From the NCBI GenBank assembly GCA_002455955.1, contig DKLZ01000034.1:28040-60946 (forward strand): a DNA stretch of 32,907 nt, in the 5' to 3' direction. The position numbers were made by a program, and so were the translations under genes. This DNA comes from Dehalococcoidia bacterium UBA6627 (GTDB lineage Bacteria; Chloroflexota; Dehalococcoidia; UBA2979). How positions within the stretch are numbered: position 1 is the stretch's first letter; the number at the start of each line of letters is the position of its first letter. A model generated the notes under the pieces. It was not told where the DNA came from. It saw nothing but the letters and a program-made list of their open reading frames with translations, and did no database searches. Positions 8,037 to 16,290 of the stretch are shown one piece after another.

Positions 8037-8987
8037 ATGGGTAATCGATTAGAAGGACGTGTCGCGATCGTAACTGGCGCAGGACGTGGTATTGGACGTG
8101 GTGTAGCAATGCAACTTGCTGAGGAAGGAGCGGCTGTCGTCGTCAATGACTTTGGTGGCAGCCTTGATGGGACTGGCGGAGATGCGGGACCTGCTGATGA
8201 GGTCGTGAACGAGATTCGAGCTACAGGTGGTCAGGCTGTTGCACATTATGGTGATATCTCCAAATTTGAAGATTGCACGGCGTTGGCTCGGACTGCTATC
8301 GATGAATTCAGTCGACTTGACATCCTGTGCCATGTAGCAGGAATTCTGCGTGACCGAATGGTTTTCAATATGACAGAAGAGGAATGGGATGCAGTGTTGG
8401 CAGTTCATCTCAGGGGAGCTTTCAATACAGTTCGAAACGTGGTTCCCACGATGCTAGAGCAAGGGTACGGACGGATCCTACTTTTTTCTTCAGGGTCGGG
8501 ACTTGGAGCATCAGGACAGGCGAATTACTCAGCTGCGAAGGAAGGAATGGTTGGATTTACAAGAGCGTTAGCTAGAGAGCTAGGTCCCTTTGGGATCACG
8601 GTGAATGCGATCTACCCTGGCGGAAATACCAGGATGACTCAGTCGATACCAGACTCCACGCAAGATCTTCGTGCGCAGGCTGGGATTACAAGGACTGGAC
8701 GTCCTGCGGTGATCACTAGTTGGCCAGAAGGTGGGCCGACCCCACGAGACCCGGAGAACAATGCGCCGATGGTGACGTGGCTTTGTACCGAGGCCGCTCG
8801 CGAAGTTAGCGGTCAAGTGATCGGAACCCCAGGCTTCCAAGCCTCACGTTACTCGGTCCGACAGGTGATTCGTTCGGTCGCGAAATCAGATCATTGGACC
8901 TTAGATGAATTGGCACGAGCAGTTCCCTTGCAATTAGTTGCGGGGGTCGATAATCCGGCGCCAAAACGAGTAGAAGATCCGAAGTAA
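8037..8987 (+). CDS. SDR-family oxidoreductase, (3R)-hydroxyacyl-CoA dehydrogenase-like
   Basis: This 316-residue SDR is the closest relative in the window of the gene before it. All the usual parts are present: cofactor loop 'TGAGRGIG' (13-20), 'VAG' (100-102), S151/S152, and the intact Y164-S-A-A-K168 motif. His124 replaces the usual catalytic Asn, as commonly seen in the HSD17B4/peroxisomal multifunctional branch. The 'NDFGGSLDGTGGD' insertion after beta-2 supports that subgroup, which oxidises (3R)-hydroxyacyl-CoAs with NAD. It has an AAAGGA ribosome binding site and sits 27 bases after the pseudo-SDR and 103 bases before the CaiB/BaiF transferase. A natural reading is that a CoA-thioester is formed and then oxidised at a beta-hydroxyl, but the substrate is unknown. 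Confidence 0.88.
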   Translation: MGNRLEGRVAIVTGAGRGIGRGVAMQLAEEGAAVVVNDFGGSLDGTGGDAGPADEVVNEIRATGGQAVAHYGDISKFEDCTALARTAIDEFSRLDILCHVAGILRDRMVFNMTEEEWDAVLAVHLRGAFNTVRNVVPTMLEQGYGRILLFSSGSGLGASGQANYSAAKEGMVGFTRALARELGPFGITVNAIYPGGNTRMTQSIPDSTQDLRAQAGITRTGRPAVITSWPEGGPTPRDPENNAPMVTWLCTEAAREVSGQVIGTPGFQASRYSVRQVIRSVAKSDHWTLDELARAVPLQLVAGVDNPAPKRVEDPK

Positions 8988-9090
8988 AACTGTCATCTGT
9001 AGTGAGTAAGCCTTGAAACACACCCACTATAAGAAAATAAATTGCCAAGTTTCATCTGACGTTGATGGAACTTGTAGGAGAGGCTAGGCG

Positions 9091-10377
9091 ATGGTTTCAG
9101 GACCACTCGTTGGAGTACGTGTCCTCGAATTTACACAGATCATTGCCGGACCGTTTGGTTGCCAATTCCTAGCTGATCTTGGTGCCGAAGTGATTAAGGT
9201 GGAGCCGCCACAAGGTGAACCATGGCGTCTATCCCAAGAATTCATTCCATTGGAATCGAAGACATATCAATCGTTGAATCGTGGCAAGAAGTCGCTTTCC
9301 GTTGACCTTACGGACGAACGGATACAGGCAGCGATCCATGCCCTCGTACCGACCGTTGACATCGTAGTCATCAACTATCGGCCGGATGTCCCAGAGCGAT
9401 TGAAGATTGACTATGAAACGCTCAGAAGGATTAAGCCTGACCTAGTGTATGTGGACAGCACTGCGTTCGGTCGTAACGGACCGTGGGCAGACAAACCTGG
9501 GTACGACATTGTTGCTCAGGGAGTCTCTGGGCTGACCGCCTCCGGAGCACGCTTTGATGATCATGGAACTCCACTGCTGCCTTCGATCGGTGTACCAACC
9601 GCAGACATCACGACCGGGTACGCAATTGCGATGGCGACCCTAGCAGCGCTGTTTCATCATCAAAAGACAGGGGAAGGTCAACTGGTAGAGACGTCGCTTC
9701 TGGCGAACGCACTCCAAGCTCAGGCTACAGGATTTATGTCGCTTCCACTTGCTGACACGCTGATGCGGACACCTTTCCTCGAGGAATTGGAGCAGAGCAA
9801 GAAGGATGGAAAGTCGTATACGGAAATGGCGAATTTGCGTCGAACGATGCAGCAAGGACGGCAATCCGGAAATATCTACTACCGCAACTATTTGACCAGC
9901 GACGGCGCAATCGCGATTGGAAATCTTTCACGGTCATTGAGGCAAAAGATGCGTGATGCGCTCGAAATCGAATATGACCCACGTGATGATCAGCCGGAGT
10001 ACGATCCGCGTGCAGAAAGTTCAATCAAGTTCGGTGAAGAGCTAGTCGAACGTGTCGAAAGGATGATCGCTGGGAACACCACTGAATACTGGGTAAACCA
10101 CTTTGAGGCAGCAGGTGTCCCGGTTGGCGAGATTCTTTTCGTAGAAGAGCTAATTAAGCATCCACAGGTTACCTCGAACAATTATCACGTTGAATTGGAA
10201 CATGAGTTAACGGGGCCGCAGACGATGGCTGCAACACCGTTCACGATGAGTAAGACGCCACCCCAACCGCAGGGAGCATCGCCGCCATTGGGTCGAGATA
10301 CAGATGCCGTTCTTGCTGAAGCCGGGGTTAGTGTCGAAGTGATAGAGAGCTTACGTGCGGACGGTGTGATTCGGTAG
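9091..10377 (+). CDS. CaiB/BaiF family (class III) CoA-transferase
   Basis: This 428-residue protein has the class III CoA-transferase hallmarks: N-terminal 'GVRVLEFTQIIAGPFGCQFLADLGAEVIKVE', 'SLNRGKKSLSVDL', 'VYVDSTAFGRNGPWADKPGYD', and the catalytic Asp at residue 172 in 'GVPTADITTGYA'. The C-terminal 'GVPVGEILFVEELIKHPQV' is also typical. (Longer runs are given here as short motifs around key residues.) Members move CoA between carboxylic acids, for example formyl-, carnitinyl-, (benzyl)succinyl- or mesaconyl-CoA, through aspartyl-CoA thioester intermediates. A TAGGAGAGG site precedes the ATG. With the two upstream SDRs it forms a likely operon for activating and oxidising an organic acid. 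It ends exactly next to the stop of convergent yvcK, with no gap. The acid substrate cannot be read from sequence. Confidence 0.92.
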   Translation: MVSGPLVGVRVLEFTQIIAGPFGCQFLADLGAEVIKVEPPQGEPWRLSQEFIPLESKTYQSLNRGKKSLSVDLTDERIQAAIHALVPTVDIVVINYRPDVPERLKIDYETLRRIKPDLVYVDSTAFGRNGPWADKPGYDIVAQGVSGLTASGARFDDHGTPLLPSIGVPTADITTGYAIAMATLAALFHHQKTGEGQLVETSLLANALQAQATGFMSLPLADTLMRTPFLEELEQSKKDGKSYTEMANLRRTMQQGRQSGNIYYRNYLTSDGAIAIGNLSRSLRQKMRDALEIEYDPRDDQPEYDPRAESSIKFGEELVERVERMIAGNTTEYWVNHFEAAGVPVGEILFVEELIKHPQVTSNNYHVELEHELTGPQTMAATPFTMSKTPPQPQGASPPLGRDTDAVLAEAGVSVEVIESLRADGVIR

Positions 10378-11694
10378 TCAATCATTTTTGGCAGCAACGG
10401 CTGCTTGTTTCCTAAGGTCTCGCTCGTAATAGAGACGCATCACGGCACTTGCGAGCCGTTCACCGTCATGTTGATAACGGCGATCATGGTCGACGATATC
10501 GAGTAAGACGAGTCTTGCGCCTCCGTAGTCCGCGTCGCCGGCTGCGGTCACCGGGATGGATTTCCACTCTTTCGGTAGCGGTTCGGAAGGGAGGTTGCTG
10601 TTGGCGAGAACAATTTGTACTGCATCGGTTCGGCCGATATGACGTTGAATTGCGCTGATATGGTCTGCGGCTGTGTACCCGTCGGTCTCTCCAGCCTGTG
10701 TTGCAACGTTACTGATATAGAGTCGGTTTGCATTCGAATCAAATAGCGCCTGCCCAATTTCGGGAACCAGCAAGTTTGGAAGGATCGATGTGTAAAGACT
10801 TCCTGGTCCGATCACAATGAGGTCAGCTTCGTGAATTGCACGCAGAGCTTGAGGGTGTGCAGGAGCGTCACTCGGTTCGATGAAAACTTCAGCTGGAGGT
10901 TCTCCTGTTTCGGGAATATGTGATTCACCTCGGATCATTCGACCGTTTGAAAGCCTCGCGTTTAAGGTAACGTCCGCTAGTGAAGCAGGTACGATTTGGC
11001 CACGGACAGCAAGCACTCGAGATGTTTCCGCGATGCCTCGTTCCATTGAGCCAGTGACATCTGCCATTGCGGTGATGAAGAGGTTGCCGAAGGCGTGACC
11101 TCCTATCGTGTCTCCATCACGTTCCTCAAACCGATGTTGAAATAGTTCGGTGACGAGTGGTTCTGCTTCTGCTAATGCGGCGATACAGTTCCGAATATCG
11201 CCAGGCGGGATCACGTTACGGTCGCGGCGGAGTCGCCCACTTGAGCCGCCGTCGTCTGCAACCGTGACGATTGCTGTTAAGTTGCTTGTGTACTGTTTCA
11301 GTCCTCGCAACAAGTTCGAGAGGCCAGTGCCCCCACCGATCGCCACGATTTTTGGTCCCCGGGCTAGCGTGCGCCGCTGGTAGACGAGATCGACGATGTT
11401 TGACCCGGAACTGCCGGGGACCAGAGTGGCAGCTAGTGAGCGATTAAGTCGCCATGCTGCAAAGACCGCCAGCCCTGAGGCAACGGAAACAAACAGCAGT
11501 CCACGGCCCCATCGTGGAATAAATTGCAAAGTAGCTTCATCGGCCCAGTCGGGAAATGTTAGGACTGTGTAGGCTTCCCTGAGCAAATAGGCGAAACCCA
11601 GGCCCATGATAGCGACCGCAAGTACCAGCAACACCAGCCAGCGCTTGATGTGTAGCCCGAAATACATCCACTTGGTTAGCCCGGAGCGGCTCAC
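10378..11694 (-). CDS. yvcK: YvcK/CofD-like UDP-sugar-binding gluconeogenesis factor, membrane-anchored
   Basis: This roughly 438-residue protein has an N-terminal membrane anchor of two hydrophobic segments (about residues 20-40 and 64-82) and then a CofD-fold domain. Visible signatures are 'AIGGGTGLSNLLRGLK', 'DDGGSSGRLR', 'PPGDIRNC' and 'GPGSLYTSILPNLLV'. YvcK proteins bind UDP-activated sugars such as UDP-GlcNAc and link carbon flow to cell-wall synthesis. They are not known to be F420 transferases, and the YvcK branch is favoured here by the anchor and motifs. I prefer the GTG at 11694, with AAGGGA upstream, over an ATG at 11724 that lacks a binding site; the extra ten residues would not change the domains. 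The gene converges on the CaiB gene with no gap and stands next to gatB, also on the minus strand. Confidence 0.87.
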   Translation of the reverse strand: MSRSGLTKWMYFGLHIKRWLVLLVLAVAIMGLGFAYLLREAYTVLTFPDWADEATLQFIPRWGRGLLFVSVASGLAVFAAWRLNRSLAATLVPGSSGSNIVDLVYQRRTLARGPKIVAIGGGTGLSNLLRGLKQYTSNLTAIVTVADDGGSSGRLRRDRNVIPPGDIRNCIAALAEAEPLVTELFQHRFEERDGDTIGGHAFGNLFITAMADVTGSMERGIAETSRVLAVRGQIVPASLADVTLNARLSNGRMIRGESHIPETGEPPAEVFIEPSDAPAHPQALRAIHEADLIVIGPGSLYTSILPNLLVPEIGQALFDSNANRLYISNVATQAGETDGYTAADHISAIQRHIGRTDAVQIVLANSNLPSEPLPKEWKSIPVTAAGDADYGGARLVLLDIVDHDRRYQHDGERLASAVMRLYYERDLRKQAAVAAKND

Positions 11695-11813
11695 GGTGGT
11701 CCCTTTTATGCAGCCCGCCACCATCGATAGAAGCGCGTTCTTGGGTAGGTAGTCAACTGATTGCTACCGTAACTTGATAATTAACTCACCGTGAGTTTGT
11801 TCGTTTGCCAGCA

Positions 11814-13295
11814 TTACGAGTCAATTGTGGTTTTTATTAAGTCCGCTGCTGAGTTTGGATCGGTGCGACCTTTCGTCTCACGCATCACTTGGCCGACCAA
11901 GAATTTGATGGCGCTTTCTTTACCGCCTCGATAGTCATCAACTGCTTTTGGGTTGTTCTCAATAATAGTGACAACGATATCCTTGATCGCGTGCACATCT
12001 GTGACCTGCTTTAAGTTTTGTTCTTCAACGATTGTTTCGGGTAAGTCTCCACTATCAAATGCGAACCCGAGTACATCTTTTGCCGTACTGGCTGTGATGG
12101 TTCCTTCATCCACCAGTTGAACAAGTTGCGCTATATGTTTTGGTGTTATGCCGGTGTCTATTAGTTCCGCATCTGCGCGTCCGAGTTCGTTGATACGGCC
12201 AGCAATGTCTCCTATGAGCCAGTGAGCAACTGTGCTTGCAAGGTCTAGATCGCCCACAAGAGTGACGGCCGCTTCGTAGTCTTCAGCGCGTTGTCGAGTC
12301 TCAGTGAGGGTGCGCGCTTCATCTCTCGAAAGACCATACGCTGATTCGAAGCGAGCAGCACGTGCGCGTGGGAGCTCTGGAAGAGATGCACGTAGCTCGT
12401 CAACCATCGCTGTTTCGATTCGTAGTGGCGGTAAGTCAGGTTCGGGAAAATAGCGGTAATCGTGGGCGCCTTCCTTAGAACGTTGTGAAACGGTCTCCCC
12501 TGTTCCATCGACGAAACCGCGTGTTTCCTGTTCGACAGTGCCGCCAGCATCTAGAACCGCAGCTTGTCGAATAATCTCAAATTCAATCGCACGCTGGACG
12601 GATCGAAAGGAGTTCATGTTTTTTATTTCGACTTTTGCACCTAGTTCCTGGGCACCATGGGTGCGAAGCGAAATATTCGCGTCACAGCGAAAGGATCCTT
12701 TTTCAAGGTCGGAATCAGAGACTCCTGTATAGCGGAAGATCTGACGGAGGTAACGAAGGAAGACAACTGCTTCCTCCGAAGTATGCAAGTCCGGTTTCGT
12801 GACCAGTTCCATTAGAGGGACACCTGCACGGTTGAAATCGATTAACGAGTAACCTTTGCCGCCATCGTCTCGGTGTAGCAAGCGGCCAGTGTCCTCTTCT
12901 AGGTGAATTCGTTCGAGTCTAACTGTGCGTTCTCTTCCATCTGCATTGATTGCCACCTCACCGTCAAGGCAGAACGGCTGGTCGTACTGTGTGATTTGAT
13001 AACCCTTCGGTAGGTCGGGATAGGGATAGTTCTTGCGGTCGAATTTGGCGAACTCTGGGATCCTGCAGCCGAGTGCTAAACCTGCCAGGATGGTGTATGA
13101 GACGGCCTGCTCGTTGATCACAGGTAGTGTCCCCGGTAGTCCGAGCGTGACAGGATCTATCAGAGTGTTTGGTTCGCGATCAAAGTAATCGCGAGGGCAA
13201 TCAGAGAACATTTTCGATTGTGTTCGAAGTTGGCAGTGCACCTCGAGGCCGATGACAACCTCGTACTTGTCTGTCGGATCTGTGGTTGTGGTCAC
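11814..13295 (-). CDS. gatB: Aspartyl/glutamyl-tRNA(Asn/Gln) amidotransferase subunit B
   Basis: This 493-residue GatB is complete and of normal length. The N-terminal catalytic kinase/transamidase domain starts 'YEVVIGLEVHCQL' and contains 'FDRKNYPYPDLPKGYQITQY', 'HLEEDTGRLLH' and 'SLIDFNRAGVPLMELV'. The C-terminal tRNA-binding YqeY-like domain ends with 'FLVGQVMRETKGRTDP'. With GatA and GatC it converts Glu-tRNA(Gln) or Asp-tRNA(Asn) to the amide form, so this organism probably lacks glutaminyl- and/or asparaginyl-tRNA synthetase. The start is a GTG at 13295 with AGAGGA 8 bases upstream. gatA and gatC are not in the window, so the genes are not in one operon here. It is divergent from rarA, with 269 bases between them. 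Confidence 0.96.
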   Translation of the reverse strand: MTTTTDPTDKYEVVIGLEVHCQLRTQSKMFSDCPRDYFDREPNTLIDPVTLGLPGTLPVINEQAVSYTILAGLALGCRIPEFAKFDRKNYPYPDLPKGYQITQYDQPFCLDGEVAINADGRERTVRLERIHLEEDTGRLLHRDDGGKGYSLIDFNRAGVPLMELVTKPDLHTSEEAVVFLRYLRQIFRYTGVSDSDLEKGSFRCDANISLRTHGAQELGAKVEIKNMNSFRSVQRAIEFEIIRQAAVLDAGGTVEQETRGFVDGTGETVSQRSKEGAHDYRYFPEPDLPPLRIETAMVDELRASLPELPRARAARFESAYGLSRDEARTLTETRQRAEDYEAAVTLVGDLDLASTVAHWLIGDIAGRINELGRADAELIDTGITPKHIAQLVQLVDEGTITASTAKDVLGFAFDSGDLPETIVEEQNLKQVTDVHAIKDIVVTIIENNPKAVDDYRGGKESAIKFLVGQVMRETKGRTDPNSAADLIKTTIDS

Positions 13296-13564
13296 AGGAT
13301 TATCCTCTGCCCTTAGGGTCGGCTAATCGACCAATTCTATCTGCCACTGGCGAAGAGATCGTCTATGTTCATGAGAAAATGTTGATTGTCCGGATCTGTC
13401 CGGTCATTTCCGATACAAAGTTGATTCATGGAATTTTCAATTGCGTCGACTGCTTATTTCGCAGCTTCTATTTTCCTAATCCGAAGCACGATAGAAAGGG
13501 TAGCTTGTAATGCTCATTCGGTATCCGATGCGGTAATACTCAGGATAAGCAGCGTAGACTGCTC

Positions 13565-14947
13565 ATGATGAGCAATGTGCCTTCTTCTCGTAGTCGCTTC
13601 AATTCAGGCTCCACACCGCCTGGCGTTCAGAGCGATCTCTTTGAACAGAACTCCGAAGTTCCAATGTTGCCTACCGGCGCACCGCTTGCGGCTCGGATGC
13701 GCCCTCGTTCCCTAGAGGAATTCGTAGGACAAGAGGACATCGTTGGCGATGAATGTCCTTTAAGACGGATGATCGATGCGGATGAGGTAGATTCGATAAT
13801 CCTCTGGGGGCCGCCAGGCTCTGGAAAGACTACGCTTGGTTCAATTATTGCCGCACAAACTCAGCGTTATTTTGCAGAATTGTCCGCCGTCACTTCAGGC
13901 GTTGCTGAGGTTCGTCGACTGATCGAAGAAGCACGTGACCGCGAAAGTATATCCGGACGGCGCACAATTCTCTTTATCGACGAACTTCATCGGTTTAACC
14001 GTGCTCAACAAGATGCATTACTTCCGCACGTCGAGGTTGGTACTGTGACGCTGATTGGCGCTACTACGGAGAACCCTTCCTTTCACATCGTTGCACCGCT
14101 GTTATCCCGGTGTCGGGTATTTCGCCTTGAGCTACATAATGGACCAGATTTGGTTGCGATTATTCATCAGGCGATAGCTGACAATGATCGTGGCCTCGGA
14201 AATCATCACGTTGAAGTAGACGAAGACACATTGTTCAGTATGTCAGAATTGGCAGCTGGCGATGCTCGTACCGCACTGAACTTGTTGGAAATGACTACAC
14301 GTGTGACTCGCCCCGATGATGATGGAATTCGGCATATCACTAGAGAGGCGCTTGAGGCGGTTGCCCAGAATCCAACTATGCTCTACGACCGGACGGGGAA
14401 TGCGCATTACGACACCATTTCGGCGTTTATCAAGACCGTTCGTGATTCTGATCCAGACGGTGCTCTTTACTGGCTAGCGCGCATGATCGAGGCAGGTGAA
14501 GATTCACTTTTCATAGCACGGCGTCTGCTAATTCTGGCTTCAGAGGATGTTGGACTTGCTGATCCTCAGGCTCTGCCTCTAGCCGTTGCTTGCCAGCAGG
14601 CAGTGCATTTCCTAGGCATGCCAGAGGCAAAGTTCCCACTTGCCGAGACGACTGTATATCTTGCACGTGCGCCGAAATCGAACTCGGCTAGTTCCGCATA
14701 TATGCGAGCCCGATTGGATGCGGAGCGCACTCGTAATGATGCTGTGCCACTTCATCTTCGAAATGCAACAACTGAATTGGGCAAGGAACTTGGTTACGGC
14801 GATGGCTACCAATATGCGCATGATCATCCAGGTCACATCGTTCCCGATCAGAGTCATCGTCCGATTTCCGTGGAAGGTAACGTATATTATGAACCCGGAA
14901 GCCTCGGTGCAGAACGCTCGTTAGGTGATAGCGATTCTGATCGCTAG
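13565..14947 (+). CDS. rarA: Replication-associated recombination protein A (RarA/MgsA) AAA+ ATPase
   Basis: This 460-residue AAA+ ATPase belongs to the RarA/MgsA/WRNIP1 family, which works at stalled replication forks with SSB and the replisome. The conserved 'LAARMRPRSLEEFVGQEDIVG' region leads into Walker A 'GPPGSGKT' (82-89) and Walker B 'LFIDE' (136-140) with 'HRFNRAQQDALLP'. Sensor 1 ('GATTENPSF') and arginine-finger ('LLSRCRVF') segments follow, then the helical C-terminal domain typical of the family. A QxxLF-like sequence (Q22-S-D-L-F26) at the N-terminus fits a sliding-clamp or replisome contact, as expected for RarA. Two adjacent ATGs (13565, 13568) start the gene. It is followed 51 bases later by the cyclase-family gene, and the two may share a transcript without sharing a function. 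Confidence 0.94.
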   Translation: MMSNVPSSRSRFNSGSTPPGVQSDLFEQNSEVPMLPTGAPLAARMRPRSLEEFVGQEDIVGDECPLRRMIDADEVDSIILWGPPGSGKTTLGSIIAAQTQRYFAELSAVTSGVAEVRRLIEEARDRESISGRRTILFIDELHRFNRAQQDALLPHVEVGTVTLIGATTENPSFHIVAPLLSRCRVFRLELHNGPDLVAIIHQAIADNDRGLGNHHVEVDEDTLFSMSELAAGDARTALNLLEMTTRVTRPDDDGIRHITREALEAVAQNPTMLYDRTGNAHYDTISAFIKTVRDSDPDGALYWLARMIEAGEDSLFIARRLLILASEDVGLADPQALPLAVACQQAVHFLGMPEAKFPLAETTVYLARAPKSNSASSAYMRARLDAERTRNDAVPLHLRNATTELGKELGYGDGYQYAHDHPGHIVPDQSHRPISVEGNVYYEPGSLGAERSLGDSDSDR

Positions 14948-14998
14948 GGTCGCTCGTGGCGGAGATAATAGAGAGATTGTATGGCATTGGAGGCACGA

Positions 14999-15910
14999 AT
15001 GCGGCCAACCCTCAAGGAGTATCTTGCCTACAAGAAACGTTTTAATAACTGGGGGCGCTGGGGTACTAACGATCAGTTAGGGACTCTCAATCACATTCAG
15101 GATGAAACACGTCGTCAGGCAGCAGAACTTGTGTCGTATGGGCGTACTGTCTCGCTAGCAAATCCGATCGCAACAGAGGCGGTGATCAGTGGGCCACGAA
15201 ATCCGCAGCCAGCTGATCATCGGATGCGTGTTGGTCCAACATCATCAGTCGACTATATCGGTGTGTCTTATCACGGGTTTGTGAACACTCACATTGATGC
15301 TCTGTGCCACGTCTTTACCGGTGAGGATGGGCAACTCTATAACGGTCGCGATCTGTCGCTAGTGACCGAGGAAGGAGCATTGTCAAATTCAGTCGAGCAT
15401 TGGCGTGATGGAATTATGACACGAGCAGTGCTCTACGATATCCCCGTGATGCGAGGAGCAGCTCACGTCACGCTAGATGATCCGGTTGAAGGATGGCATC
15501 TTCAAGAATGGGCTGATCGACAACAGATCGTTCCGCGTGCTGGAGATGTGGTGCTGATTCGATCCGGTGCTGAACCGTTTTATCGACTCAATCCTGATCA
15601 CGAATTCAGTGGCGTGCCATCGAAGAACCCAGGTGTTAATGTTTCAGCCATTGAATTTCTCTATGACACGGATGCAGCATTGCTTGGGTGGGACCTACAA
15701 GAAGCTGGAAATCAGGAAGAATATGGACGAATCCCGATTCATGAGGTCCTGATTCCGCACATGGGTATGCCGATAGTCGATAACGCTAATTTCGAACGAT
15801 TGTCTCAGGTTTGTGCGGAGTACTCGCGCTACGAATTCCAAATAGTGATCGCACCACTGATTGTGGTCGGTGGTACCGGATCACCAGTAAATCCGATAGC
15901 GACATTCTAG
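14999..15910 (+). CDS. Cyclase-family (kynurenine formamidase-like) metal hydrolase
   Basis: This 303-residue protein belongs to the cyclase family PF04199, related to bacterial kynurenine formamidase and isatin hydrolase. The metal-binding motif reads H92-G-F-V-N-T-H98-I-D100-A-L-C-H104, matching the family's H-x-G-T-H-x-D-x-P-x-H. These zinc or manganese enzymes open amide or lactone bonds, often of aromatic ring products. I choose the ATG at 14999 because a GGAGG sits 5 bases upstream; an ATG at 14981 would add six residues. The C-terminal 'VVGGTGSPVNPIA' segment is typical of the family and the length is normal for this branch. The gene lies next to and converges on the molybdenum-hydroxylase/MoaD operon, so a heteroaromatic-ring pathway (hydroxylation, then ring-opening) is conceivable but is an inference. 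Confidence 0.9.
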   Translation: MRPTLKEYLAYKKRFNNWGRWGTNDQLGTLNHIQDETRRQAAELVSYGRTVSLANPIATEAVISGPRNPQPADHRMRVGPTSSVDYIGVSYHGFVNTHIDALCHVFTGEDGQLYNGRDLSLVTEEGALSNSVEHWRDGIMTRAVLYDIPVMRGAAHVTLDDPVEGWHLQEWADRQQIVPRAGDVVLIRSGAEPFYRLNPDHEFSGVPSKNPGVNVSAIEFLYDTDAALLGWDLQEAGNQEEYGRIPIHEVLIPHMGMPIVDNANFERLSQVCAEYSRYEFQIVIAPLIVVGGTGSPVNPIATF

Positions 15911-15985
15911 GTCCGATAACTGCCAGGAACTTCATAGTTGGCGGCAGTTGATTAGCTAGCTATCCCTTGGTGTTTTTTTTATTCG
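15911..15985. terminator. Possible hairpin between convergent genes (weak)
   Basis: The gap between the cyclase gene and the MoaD-like gene holds a 7-bp inverted repeat (AACTGCC at 15918-15924, GGCAGTT at 15943-15949). A run of eight T follows at 15973-15980, but about 23 bases after the stem, so it is not a canonical intrinsic terminator. It may still help stop plus-strand transcription. Confidence 0.25.
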
Positions 15986-16264
15986 TCACGTATTTTGAGA
16001 CCCGCCTCCTATAGGTGGTACGAGGTATATCTCAGTATCCGCTTCGACTGCCTCTGTCAGAGCGCTTTGGTCGAGTATTGAACCATCGATTGCCACAGCG
16101 ATATCTGGTCTCAATCCTTGATGGTCTAGGATGCGTGATGCCAGATCGGGGTGCCGTGTCGCGACAGCGCTGAAGATAGCACGGAGTGTCGAACCTTCGA
16201 CTTCGATCTGAGTGCAGTCATCACAGAGTGAGCGCAACGACGAGGGTATGTTTAACACTGCCAT
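15986..16264 (-). CDS. MoaD/ThiS-like ubiquitin-fold protein with extended C-terminus
   Basis: This 92-residue protein has the beta-grasp pattern of sulfur carriers: N-terminal 'VLNIPSSLR', 'STLRAIFSAVATRHPDL', 'DIAVAIDGSILDQ' and 'TEIYLVPPIGGG'. In MoaD and ThiS the chain ends in Gly-Gly, which is adenylated and thiocarboxylated to deliver sulfur for molybdopterin or thiamine. Here the glycines (86-88) are followed by S-Q-N-T before the TGA, so the carrier would need trimming or works otherwise. It lies 26 bases after the molybdenum-hydroxylase large subunit on the same strand, with GAGGATAACG before the start, so the two form an operon. That pairing suggests a role in making or sulfurating the cofactor for the enzyme, but this is inferred. 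Confidence 0.8.
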   Translation of the reverse strand: MAVLNIPSSLRSLCDDCTQIEVEGSTLRAIFSAVATRHPDLASRILDHQGLRPDIAVAIDGSILDQSALTEAVEADTEIYLVPPIGGGSQNT

Positions 16265-16290
16265 CGTTATCCTCGATCTTTGTCTCTACC

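Noticed and set aside
10378..11694. Reading the CofD-like protein as F420 transferase (CofD)
   Set aside because: The N-terminal membrane anchor and PPGDIRNC-type motif fit the YvcK branch, and no other F420 genes are nearby.
13286..13510. 74-residue plus-strand ORF between gatB and rarA
   Set aside because: It overlaps the gatB 5' end, lacks a binding site, and matches no family; likely the promoter region.
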